Assembly (NCBI RefSeq): GCF_020906515.1
Contig: NC_085850.1
Coordinates: 3,906,001 to 3,970,000, forward strand
Length of the DNA stretch: 64,000 nt
Direction of reading: 5' to 3'
DNA from: Vanrija pseudolonga
Lineage: Eukaryota; Basidiomycota; Tremellomycetes; Trichosporonales; Trichosporonaceae
Shown: positions 25,862 to 40,500 of the stretch, in pieces
Numbering within the stretch: position 1 is the first letter of the stretch
Layout of the letters: the number at the start of each line of letters is the position of its first letter
Program-made: the position numbers and the translations under genes
The notes under the pieces: model-generated
The model's input: the letters and a program-made list of their open reading frames with translations, nothing else
Told to the model about the DNA's origin: nothing
Database searches by the model: none

Positions 25862-27039
25862 ATGGCACACCGGCACACGTACACGTACGGCGCGGTCGAC
25901 GTCGACGACAGCCTGCTGCCGTCGCCGCCGCCCGAGGCGGAGACGGACGCGCTCCTCGCCCCCTCGGAGCACGCGCACGCCCCGCACAGCGGAGACATTG
26001 AGGCCGATGCGTGGGCGGCGGGGAAGCGCGCCGCGCACGTCCGCGCGGCGTGGGCCGACTGGCTCAACGAGGACCTCGGCCCACCGGACATGGTCTACTC
26101 GAACCTCGTCATCACGCTCAGCACGTCGTGAGTGTCGTAGCGGTGGAGCGAACGCGACGGCGCCACTGACACCGACGCCGCAGCATGCTCGACGCAGTCA
26201 TGTTTACCCTCTTCGGAACGTTCACAACCAACCAGACGGGCAACACGGTGTTCCTTACCCTCGCCGCCCTGCACAGGGGGAGCAAGAAGCTGATCCTGAC
26301 GGCCACCGCGCTGGGGGGGTTCTTTGGCGCCGGGCTCCTGTTTGGCCAGCTCGGAGCGTACTTTGGTGCGTCGGTCGGGGCTCCCGACTAGTCGCACATC
26401 GCACAGGAGCTGACCCTCCTCCCCGCAGGCCATAGACGCCGCGTGTGGGTCCTCACGACCATGACCTACCAGGTCGTCGTGCTCGCCGCCTTCTGCTTCC
26501 TCGTGTCCCCGCTCGCGCCAGAGGCGTACACCCCGGAAGGGGTACACGCGTGGGTCCCAATGCTGCTGTCTGCCATCCAGGGCGGGCCGCAGGTAGTCAT
26601 GGTGAGTGGCGGCGTTGGCGAGGGCTCGCACATCGAGGCCGGGCCGAGGCAGCCGCGACGAGCAAAGTGCGCCGTCTTGCTACCTCGCCCGGCCAGATCC
26701 CCCGAAGTGGCGGTGGCACAACGCCAGAGGCACACACCCTAACACCACCCACAGGCAACAAACCTCGGCGTCCCCGAAATGCCAACGGCGATGGTCACTT
26801 CCGCGTATGCCGGCCTGATCTCGGACACGTTCTTGTTTAGCCACACGGCGCAGGTGCCGCGCGACAGGCGGATAGTCTACTTGACCATCTTCTGGATCGG
26901 CGCCTTCCTCGGCCTCGGCGCGGAGCAGTTCATCTCGGCGTGGTTCGCCAGCTCGCTCGCGTGCTTGTTCAAGGCCATTGCGCTCATCATGATTTGGCGT
27001 TCGCGCTCTGCCGAGGAGACGCGCGGACGGCACTGGTAG
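25862..27039 (+). CDS. DUF1275 (YoaK) family membrane protein
   Basis: Predicted polytopic membrane protein of about 300 residues from four exons. A soluble N-terminus rich in Ala, Pro and Glu precedes the domain. Family motifs seen are MLDAVMFTLFGTFTTNQTGN, TALGGFFGAGLLFGQLGAYF, MTYQVVVLAAFCFLV, GVPEMPTAMVTSAYAGLISD and IVYLTIFWIGAFLGLGAEQF. The motif TNQTGNT and the paired VTSAYAG are typical of DUF1275, whose transport or other role is unknown. The third intron is long (about 155 nt) next to the others. Convergent with the Rab gene. Function should not be assigned beyond the family. Confidence 0.88.
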
Positions 27040-27348
27040 CGTAGCCTACGGAGATAACAGAGGAGAGGAGAACGAAGAGCCCCCACATCGCATCTGGTGC
27101 ACCTCGCACGCACCAGCACCCCCCCCACTTCATCTTGGTACATCCATCTTGCCACATCGTATCTTGCAATCGTATCTTGCCACCTTGCCATATTATTACA
27201 CGCAGGCCCTTGCGCCTCGCCCCTACCTCAGCCTCGACAGACCCGATGCAGATGCATAATACCCATACAAGTACAGAGAGAGAGCGTGTGTCGTCTACAG
27301 TCGGCGTGGTCACATCTCCACGGCCATGATCCTCGCAGGAGGCGGCCG
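27040..27348. other. Convergent 3' flank of DUF1275 and Rab genes
   Basis: 309 bp between two stop codons, with short repeats of ATCTTGC around 27140-27190. No gene was seen. Confidence 0.5.
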
Positions 27349-28320
<972 letters not shown>

Positions 28321-28873
28321 GCGCCGGTCAAAGACCTATGTAAGTGGGGCAGCGGTGGGGCGTGCGATGGGGAGGTAGGTGGGGGAGGGGGGTGGTCGTT
28401 GGCCGGTTGGTGCTCTGTGGAGATGAGGAGAGGATGCTTCGTCGGGCTGGAAAACGAGATGCCGTGTGTAGTGTGGGGTTGTGGGATGATGATTGATGAT
28501 GATGTTGGTGGAGTGACTTGCCGATGGCTTTGCTTGTGCTCTCGGCGCTTGCCTTTGTCGCTTGACCCCCATCCCTCTTGGTGGCAACATGAGATTCCAC
28601 AGCCGCCGCCGCCCGCCGCCGACAAAGGGCGCCCGACCCGGAACCAAATTAACCCATCGCTCATCACCGGTGACAGTGTCCCCATTGTGGCTGACTCGCA
28701 TCAACGCCGTGTTGCACAGACACTGTCGTCGTCGCCAAACGCATGCAATCAGACCCATGACATGATACCTCTACAGTGCCGTACAATCGTTGCAGTTCTA
28801 TCAAGGCGCAACAAGAAGCGCGCTATCTGTGTAAGTAGCCGGCGTCTAGACACGCCCGCGTCTTGCCTCACAG
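28321..28873. other. Rab promoter and TRM4 3' flank; no gene seen
   Basis: Both flanking genes are on the minus strand. A G/GT-rich stretch at 28330-28520 lies just upstream of the Rab start. Confidence 0.5.
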
Positions 28874-31534
<2,661 letters not shown>

Positions 31535-34500
31535 TGTTGTTTGGTTCTGTTAGACAGTGGTTGTTGTGGGCTCGATGGCACAAATTATCGCATCGACCTC
31601 GAGTGGACTGGAGAACCAGAAAACGCAAGTCACGTGCAATGCATGGCACTTGCGTGGCTCTCGCGTGTCGTTAGTTAACGGAGAGCAAGTGCATCTCCGT
31701 ATTCTTCGACACTTACGTTAGCAGAAGCCACGTGCTGATCGACACTTTGTTTTGTCGGCCGAGTGCAGACTAATGACCTGCCGAGAACCGGGCAATGTAG
31801 ACAAGGGTAACCAGCTCCCCGGCCAAACCTGACCGCGATACCTGACGCGCCTGACGCCAGCCAAGCGATCAGTGGCCCATCTGATAAAAACGTTCTGGTG
31901 CGAGGACCAGAGTCATTGACTCGTGCTTGACGTTGCCCCGCGCGGTCCTCACGCCACGCTGAATTCATCCAATGTCATCTGGCAGGGGGCGCCACAACTG
32001 GCGTTTGACACGAGTCGCTGTGGCGCGTCTGGCCGCCCTGCCTGCGCGTGGTAGGTGGGGTCATGGACCGGGCCAGTCGCCGGACGTCGTCGCGCGCCAG
32101 TGACATCTTCGCGGTGCACACTCCCAATTGGTGGCTATTAGCCTCTGCGTCACTCTTGCACCAACACCCCCGTCCCTCGCCCGACTTGGCTCTTGGAAAC
32201 GGAGGTTACCCGGAACATGCCCATGTTCCTTGGCCCTGCCCAGCGGGCTCCACTGTGTGTGCCCGGGTGGGTTTTTTTTCTCTTACTCTTCAATGAAGCC
32301 GAGCTTAAAGTGCGGAGGGCGGCGGTGGTGCGGGAGTGGCAGCGGGCAGGAGACCTGGAAATGCTGTCATGGCCCGTACTGATTGATTTGATTCCAGTGA
32401 GAAGTACGAGAAAGCTCGGCTGCGGTTGCGACGGCGGCCCTAGAATGATCGCCCGCCGGTGCTCTCGCACCTCCCGACGGTTTCGTCTTGTCGCACGCGA
32501 AAGACGTCACTGTTTGCAAGGGCAGGGGGCAAAGCGAATGAGAGTAGAGCGAGGCCTGGAGCCCATGCAGCATGGAGCATGTAACATGCATATACGCGAA
32601 GGCACGCTGCACGCTGGGGCTCGTTTGTCGTCGTCGCGTGGGCGGCCCATTGGTTTGGCCCTCGGGCCTTGCGACATGCTCGTGGCTTCGTGGGCCCTCA
32701 AACACCACCAATCGCAATCGCGAGACACAAAGGACAGTGAGCGTGACGGGGTCGCGTCTCCGCACGGATCCTAGCGCGTTTGTACTAGTGCCAGCCTGTG
32801 GTGTGGCACACGATACCCGTTTCATTCGCGAACATTCGGTGTCCTCGACTACACCCGCTTCCGCCTGCCGCCTGTTGGGTCCTCGGAGACCGGAACGGTT
32901 GTTGCGGACCGTCGCGAGGCGCGTCGCCTACGAAACACGGGCGTACGCCTCTGCGCGCTCTGCGTAAATTGGCGTTTGGTCACCTTTGCCCAGACAATGG
33001 TGCAAACAAAGGATGTGCTTTGTGTGCTTGGCCGGCCGGCTGGAACATGACGCGTGCAGCACGCAAGCCCTTCTGGCGAGGCTCTCAAGACTGCACAATC
33101 ATGACATGGTGGGCGTTGAAGGGGATGATGATTTCCCCGCTCTGACGTGACTCAGGCTACTCAGTCTCAGCCTCCGTCATTTTCATTTGATCCTGGGGAT
33201 GATGAACTGAATCTTCTTGCTTGGCACACAGCTGGATGAATGCCACTGGGCAACTGGGCGATCCACGACTGGGTGGAGTCGCAGCCACTCTGGCTCTCCA
33301 ATAGGTTGGACGGGCGACGCCAGGTCCAGACCCGCGTTTAGCATTGTGGGCAGGCAACCGGCTCGAGCCAGCCAGAGAGCCAAAGGAATGAATTGTGCGG
33401 ATAACGCGGAGATGGTTGCCTGGCGCCTGGTTGCCTGGCCGTCTGCCGGCCCTTGGATACGCGAGGCGCGGCGGTGATAGACACTGAGATTCAGAGATCG
33501 CACTAGCCCCCTGGGCGACAGGCAACAGGTGCGCGGGTGCCGACGACGGTGTGGGTATCTGGGTACGGACCGCGCGGGCTTTGGCTTGGGCATTGGGCGC
33601 GTGTGGCCATGGGCATGGGATGCATCAAAGGAACAATGCCGGGCCGCTGTCAACCAACCAGCCAAGCAAGCGGGCGGGTATGGAACGTGTGGCCCCGGCA
33701 GGTAGATGCTTCTGGCTGGCTGGCTGGCTCCTTGGCTGCGTGCGTAGTAGCGCAGGACACGCGCAGCCTAGCCCAGTCTAGCCCGTAACCGAAACGGCGT
33801 GCGCGCGCGCGCCTCAAACGAGATTGGTTGTTCTTTTCAGGCTGCGGCGTCGGGCTTGGGCACTGTTCGGTCGGTCAGGCGCGCGCGCGCGCGAGCGCGT
33901 CGGGTTCAATACACGGCAGACGGGTGCTAGCACGATCCTTCGACTGGCCCGGGGGTGGTTGCGTTTGCGTTACATGTTTGGTGCCAGCGTGGGTTTCTTG
34001 TTTCTCGCACACTGAGGGAGGGGGGGCGGGGGAGGGAGGGACGCGACTAGTGTTCCATCCATTAGGACTTGTGCATTAGCCAAGGGGGCGGTGAAGAGTG
34101 GAGATTGGGCCATGGGTAGTCAACGTGAGAGCCATTGTCTAGGGGCATTACAGGCTGCGGCCAAGGGGCGGGAACAGCCAAAAGTGCATCCAAGTGCTAA
34201 TCAGGGCACACACACAAAGTGACTGTGTGTGTGTCGTTGTTTGATGCACTACGGCGGCGGAGCCGGCGTAACAAGGTCCTCTTTTTCACGCCTCTCAGCG
34301 TTTCAGGGTCCAAATGGGTCGTCCATAACAGCATTTTGCGGGCCAGGCGGCGGCGGCAGCGGCGCGGCGGGGGCGGCGGGGGGGCGGCGTGTGTGTGAAT
34401 AGAGTGGGTGCATGCATTGCGCCTAGGCGATCTCCTTTGGCCTGACTTGACTGGCTGCCTCTCCCCGCGTGCCCGCCGCCGCCGCCTCCCCTCGCCGCGC

Positions 34501-35173
34501 CGCCGCTGCGCCGCCTCGCTCCCCGCCTGAGTGGCTGTGTTAGTTTGCTTTGCCGTTGCCGCATCAGTTGGGTGGCTGTGGGCCGTAGCCTGGGCAGCAG
34601 CAGCAGTGGGTGACCGTGGGTGACGTGCGTGCCCCCTTGCCGGTGGTCCTGCCTTTGAGTGCCCGTTCACATACCCACGCAGCGTCCCAGATGGGCATTT
34701 TGCCCCCGCTCGATAGCTCCACGTCGACACGTTCATAAGCTGGGTGACGGTGCGTTGGCCCACCCCTCTCCCATCCCCAACCCCCACCCACCGCCCCTCT
34801 CCTACCCAGCCCAGCACCGCACTGCAGCTCGCGTCCACACACGCTCGCTCAGCGCCTCGTTGCTTCCTTCCTTCCCTCTCAGCCTCCCTCTCCCCTTTCG
34901 AGTCTCTTTGGTTGCCTGCCGACTTCGTCGCGCACTCGCCTTCCTCTTTTCTTCCTTTTGCTCTCATCCAACTTTGTATCGTCCTCCTCATCATCAATCG
35001 CACTAGAACACTCCAGCATTATAACACACAACCCATCAACCACACAACCCCCCACTCACGCCGAACGAAACTCAATAACGACCCCCGGCTGCGCCACTCC
35101 GTCGTAGATAACGCCCCATCACCCAAGTCACACGCGCAAAGCTCGCCTGTCAATAATCCGCCCTTTTGCCACC
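31535..35173. promoter_or_regulatory. 3.6-kb non-coding region between TRM4 and HXL1
   Basis: No conserved frame was seen on either strand. From about 34740 to the HXL1 start the + strand is C/T-rich (CCTTCC, CTCTCC runs) and the last 170 bp before the start hold no ATG, fitting a long leader. CG/GC alternating runs occur at 33798-33900. An AT-poor GGCGG/GCC block lies at 34340-34500. Confidence 0.45.
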
Positions 35174-36601
35174 ATGTCAAACGTCACCTCCACCGCTTCC
35201 TCTTCGAAGCGCGCTGCTTCGGCCGTTCCCCCCTCCACCCCAGCCGCCAAGCGCGCTCGCCCTTCGTCGGCCGACGAGGATGAGGACGCCGCCGCCGATG
35301 AAGCCGGAGAAGGCGAGGACGACGAGAACATGGACGATGAGGCAAAGGCCAAGGCCCAGCGCAGGGAAGCAAGGGTCAGTGCAACAACAGCGCGGGCGCG
35401 CAGCCGCCTGCGCACGGTCCTTTGCGATATTAACGCCCACACAGACTATCCGTAACCGCGAGTCGGCTCAGCGTTCCCGCAACCAACGAAAAGCGCACCT
35501 CGCATGGCTCGAGCAGCGCGTCGTCGAGCTCGAGGCCGAGAACCGTGTCCTCCGCACGGGCTCGACCCCTTCGACCCCCATGAAGACTCGCGAGTCGTCG
35601 CCCGCCAACTCTATCGTCTCACTCGCTTCCGACCTCGGCATCCCTGCTGAGATCGTTAGCGCAGGTGGTGGCGTCAACCTGGCGACCGTCGCACCGCCCC
35701 CGGCCGATGTCCAGGAGGACATCAAGCCCTTCATCTCGACCCCGGTCGCCCCTCCCACCGAGGCTCCTGAGCCCATCCCCATCACTGGCCCCGTCTCGGC
35801 CGACTTCGCCAACGACATTCGCGCCGAGAACGCTGCCCTCCGCTGGCGCGTCGGCATGCTTGAGAACATTGTCAAGCAGGCCGCCACCTTCTTCTCGGCC
35901 TACAACGCCCCCGTTGATGGCCAGGCCACTCCCGTCACCTCCAACGGCTTGGCCTTGGTGAGCACGCCTTTCCAGCAGCCCGCCCCCGGCATGTCGGCTA
36001 CCCTCTCTCCTCCCATGTACCCGACCGTCGCTCGCGAAGCTGTCCAGTCGCCTCTCCGTCTTCAGACCGAGCTCGACACTGCACCCTCCCACCCCACCCA
36101 CGTTCAGTCGACCTCGACTTCGGACGCTTTCTCTTCCTTTGTTGACCTGTCAACTCCCGTCGCTCGCCACCCCGCAGCGGTGGCGACTTCGTCGTCAGTC
36201 TCTTCAGTGAGGCGCGACGCGGCCCTGCAGCGGGCGAGGGGCTCTTTGACAGGAATCAACTTGGACTTGCCGGCGAACGGACAGAGGTTGGCCGTCGTGG
36301 CGAGGGTGATCGTGCAGTTGGCGCGCCTCAGGGGCTGGACCTCGGCGGAATCGACGCGTCGCTTGCCTCCTCGGGCGACCGCATCTCGGTTCAAGATGGC
36401 GACCAGGCGGACGGCTGGTTCCCTGAGGGCACTTCGGCGGCCCAATGGGACCAGGAGATGAACGACCTCCTCGAGACGCTCGAGGGCTCCAAGCCCGACG
36501 TTGGCGTCTCGCCCGTGGTCCCAGGCAGCGCGGTCGGTGTCGCGGCGCCCATGGTGACTGGTGAGGAGTGGGCCTGGGAGGCGGCCCTCGTCGACTTTTA
36601 G
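35174..36601 (+). CDS. HXL1: bZIP transcription factor HXL1/HAC1, unfolded-protein-response regulator with Ire1-type intron
   Basis: Nuclear activator of ER-stress genes. Exon 1 (35174-35374) ends in REAR. A normal 70-nt intron (35375-35444) follows, then TIRNRESAQRSRNQRKAHLA, the bZIP basic region (N..AQ.SR), and a zipper (WLEQRVVELEAENRVL); the domain spans about residues 60-105. Without further splicing the frame stops at 36461 (405 residues, basic end). Two Ire1 loops, CCGCAGC at 36172-36178 and CTGCAGC at 36225-36231, bracket 53 nt (36175-36227). Their removal shifts the frame and gives 434 residues with an acidic/aromatic end (DDLLETLEGS in a nearby phase, EEWAWEAALVDF). That end reads open to TAG at 36599-36601. 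Cryptococcus Hxl1 is controlled the same way. The ATG context GCCACCATG is strong. Confidence 0.92.
36164..36186 (+). promoter_or_regulatory. Ire1 5' cleavage stem-loop in HXL1 mRNA
   Basis: Stem TCGCCACC/GGTGGCGA (8 perfect pairs) closes a 7-nt loop CCGCAGC. This fits the Ire1 consensus C-N-G/C-N-G-N, with cleavage after G at 36174. Confidence 0.9.
36175..36227 (+). other. Predicted 53-nt non-spliceosomal (Ire1/ligase) intron of HXL1
   Basis: Lies between the two Ire1 cleavage points and has no GT-AG ends. Its length (3n+2) switches the reading frame. Both exon joins read GCA (Ala) at residue 311. Confidence 0.88.
36220..36236 (+). promoter_or_regulatory. Ire1 3' cleavage stem-loop in HXL1 mRNA
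   Basis: Loop CTGCAGC is closed by CC/GG, a G-G mismatch, then GC/CG pairs. Cleavage is expected after G at 36227. The stem is weaker than at the 5' site. Confidence 0.8.
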
Positions 36602-37524
36602 ATGGCGACTTCCAAACGGACAACAAGAAAACCCCCCAGAAAATAAACAACACCCCGACATCATTACTCCAACACTTCTTCCTCCCGCGTTCGAGTGGAC
36701 GCACTCGAGCTCGGCCAGCGAATTGTGTATAACCCGCCTAGACGCATTCTACGTGTCGCGTTTCCGCTGTAAGTCCCCTGTGTCTAGTTTTGAGATTGGT
36801 TTCCTGTGACGTACGACTGGCTGGCGCTGTGCTGCCATGTCCTCTGCGCATCCCCATCATCCCCATTGTCAACCTCGTCGTTTCTGTCGAGTGTCATCCC
36901 CACTGCGTACGCAGAAGGTTCCCTGGTTCTACGCCGATTGCCAGACTCCGCCGCACACCCGCTCGCTTTATTGCTTGAGCCGTGAGCCGCGTGAGCGGAT
37001 TCGAAGCCGTTACCAGTTTGGATCTGCACGCAAATGTGGAGGGCGCCGAGAGTTACGAGGAGGAGAAGCAGTGGTCGGCGGTGTGGCTGTGTGGGGTGGC
37101 GTGTGTGGAGCAGTTGTTGGTTTGTGGTCTGCGGCTCGGAGCTGGTCGAGGAGCTTGCATAGATGGGCAGGTCGAGACAGGATTGGGACGGACCCGTGAG
37201 GTGTATTATTTTACCGTTGGAAAGAGAAGGACAAAAGTCAGTAGGGTGCAGACAAGGCCATTTCCGTAGCTAGTTAGATGTGCGACAATGCACCAAAACC
37301 GTAAAAGCTGTCACAAAAGGTTGTTGCAGGAGGAAGATGGACGAGGCTACTGACACGAGAGTTGGACGCCGCCACACTCTCTCGATAAGGCTCACACAAC
37401 CCACGGCGATCGCCACCCACACCACCTGCTCACACCACTTTGTACCAAAAGACTAATAATGCATCTACATGTGCCACCTCTGTGGGGCGTCCTATGCGTG
37501 GTATCATGACATGAAATTGTGTAG
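36602..37524. other. Convergent 3' flank of HXL1 and INO80
   Basis: About 920 bp between stop codons, with the 3' untranslated regions of both genes. No conserved frame or RNA gene was seen. Confidence 0.5.
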
Positions 37525-40500
37525 TTAGATGGGAAGGCCGTCAGCGGCGAGCTTGACCTTCTTCTTGGGACGAGGCTTGGTGGCTGTGGCGAGTCAGTTT
37601 GGTGTCCAAATGCTGCCACGACCCAGCACTACACTCACCGCTGCCACTGTCCTTCTTCTTGGGCGCCGGGCGCTTCTTGGATACAGGTGTACCCGCGCCA
37701 CTAGGACCATTGTCGTCATCATCATTGTTCTGCTGCGCCTTCTGAGCCGCACTGAAGAAGCCGTCGTCCTCGTCGTCCATATTGCCCAGACCGTCGCCAA
37801 AGGCCGACTTCTTGGCTCCGCCGAACGCAGGCGCCACATACCCGTGGGCCTCAGCTGCCTTGCGCTTGGCCATGGACTCGGCAAGTTCCTCGTCGTCCAT
37901 GAAGAGCGACGCAATCTCGGCAGGCTTGGCGACCTCGTTGAGCGACTTTGTGCCCACGACGATATCCTGCACGTCCTTCTTGGCACGGGCAAGCTTGACG
38001 ATACGCTCTTCAATCGTTCCGCGTGCGATAAGGCGATAGACAGTGACCTGCTTGGTCTGGCCCACACGATGAGCACGGTCCATGGCCTGCGCATCGTTGG
38101 ATGGGTTCCAGTCGTGGTCGTCTTGTGTGGTGTCAGTGTGCGTGCACCTTGCTGCAGGTAGAACAACTCACAGAAAATGACGGTGTCAGCCGCGGTAAGG
38201 TTGATACCGAGACCACCAGCACGCGTAGACAGGCAGAAGACGAAGATGTCGGGGTTGGTCTGCCACGAGGTGACCATGTCACGACGCTCGCCGATGGGCG
38301 ACGAACCGTCGAGACGCAAGTACTTGTACTGGCGGTAGATGAGGTACTCCTCAATGAGGTCCATCATCTTCGTCATCTGGAAGTACAGGAGGACACGGTG
38401 TCCGCCGTCCTTGAGCTCGCGGAGGAGGTCGTCCAAACGGGCGAGCTTGGCCGAGTCGACAATCAAGCGCTTCGTTGGTGGGATGCGGAGCGACGACAGA
38501 GGTGACTGGTTCTCATCCGAGGCGCTGAGCAGGCCGCGAGGGGTAACGCCCGGAACAAGCGCGTCAAGGCGGGCGACGGCTTCAGGCTCGTCGAGATCGC
38601 TTGGCGTGACACCGTATAGGGCGGAGCGTACAATGTCGTCGTTACCCAGGCGCTCAGCAATGTTAACGGACAGGCGGCTTGATGCGACTGGCTTGATGGC
38701 CGGGGCAACGACGTTGTCGACCGCAAAGCGAGCTCCGCGACGTGAGAGGTACGACTGGTTCCACGTCCTTGACGTGATGTCGCGAAGAGGAGCGAGGTCC
38801 GACCCAGGAGCAGCGGCATGGGGTACTCGTGGTGCAGGTGGGGAGAACTTGCGCGATGTCGACGCAGCGAGGTCAGACTCGTTGACGAAGGGCCCCTTGA
38901 TCACAACATCCGAGGCATCTTCCGATCCCTCGAGCAGGCGGACAAGGGGGTGCGACTTGGCGCGGCGGTTGGCCTCTGCCGGGGACCAGTCTGCAATCTT
39001 GAGGAAGCCAAAGGCAGACTGGTCCTGCTTGAGCGAAGTATTGATCCACTCTGTGCTCCAGATGTTGAGCAGGTTCTGCATCACGTGTGTGTCGGATCCG
39101 GCGAGGCTGGTCTCACTGGGCAGGTTGAGCATACCGCCGTCCGTCCACATGATCCGAGGAAGCTGCACCTCGATGGGGTTGCGAGCAGAGTCGGGACAGT
39201 AGAGCATGTCGCCTTGACGGTTGAGGTTGCCACTGTGGCTGAATGAGCCAAACAAGAAGGGCGAGACAACGTCGGCGCGCTCGAAAAGATCAGGATGGTT
39301 GCAGACCTTGCGGAACTGCATGACCAAGTTCATGAGGTTCTTTGCGCTGAGCTTGTCGTCGGCATTGTTGACCTGGGCAAGGAGATCCTCGATCGAGACA
39401 CGCTGGCGAAGGGCCTTGTAAATGGCACGCTGGCGCTGACTCAGGTCAACGAGAACGTCAATCTCAATCTTGTCGCCAAGCTCCTTCTGGACGTGCTTCT
39501 TGACACGACGGAGCATGAAGGGCTTGAGGATCATGTGGAGACGCTTCAATTGCTCGGGCTTGAGAGTCGAGTTGCCACCTCCGGCGGCGTTCTCAATGTC
39601 CTTGGAGAACCACTCGCTGAACTCTTCGTGCGAGTCGAACAGCGACGGCATGATGAAGTGGAGTAGAGCCCACAGTTCTGGGAGTGTCAGATATAATCAC
39701 CACACCGAGTGCTTACCGTGCATCGAGTTCTGAATGGGGGTTCCTGTCAGGAGCAGACGGTTACGACAGTTGAGAGACAGGAGCGACTTCCAACGGGCCG
39801 AAGAAGAACTCTTGATGGCCTGGGCCTCGTCCAAGATCATGTACTGCCAGCGCATCATCTGGAAATACTTCTCGTCCTGCACAGCCAACTGGTAGCTGGT
39901 GACGAGAATGTGGAACGGCGAGTCCTCGTTGAATGTCTGGTTCTTGCGATTCCAGATGCGACGAAGAGTCTCACGGTCCTTGGGTGAGCCCCAGTAAGGC
40001 AGCGCCTTGAGGCGAGGGACGAAGCGAGCCAGCTCCTGCTGCCAGTTGTGCAGAGTCGACGCTGGCGCAATGACGAGGAAAGGACCCCACAGGTTGTGGA
40101 CCTCGGCAAGGTAGGCGAGAAGGGAGATGGACTGGATGGTCTTTCCGAGACCCATCTCGTCTGCGAGGATACCGTTGATACCCTGCTCGTACAGGTTACC
40201 AAGCCAAGTAAGACCCTTGAGCTGGTATTCCTTGAGCTGAGCCATGAGCATCTTGGGCTGCGTGATGGTGACCTGGTCCTCGCCCATCGAGGGGTTCTGG
40301 AAGTTGAGCTCGTCGCCATCCACTGAGACAGTTAGCAGCAATTCGGGCTCGCAGAAACTCACTTGTATCGTCATCCAGCTCTGCGTCGCCATTCTGTGCG
40401 GTCGCACGTGCCGAGTCGAACTGTCGAGCCTTGTCTCGCGCAGCTTGAATGGCAGCCTGAGCTCCCTTGGCGGCATGGCGACGAAGGTTCTCCTCGTCGT

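Noticed and set aside
31640-33950. Possible transposon or virus-derived sequence in the long gap
   Set aside because: No transposase, reverse transcriptase, capsid or terminal repeat was recognised.
36175-36227. HXL1 frame change as a sequencing error or disabling mutation
   Set aside because: The two Ire1 loops, the perfect stem and the exact open downstream frame explain it better.
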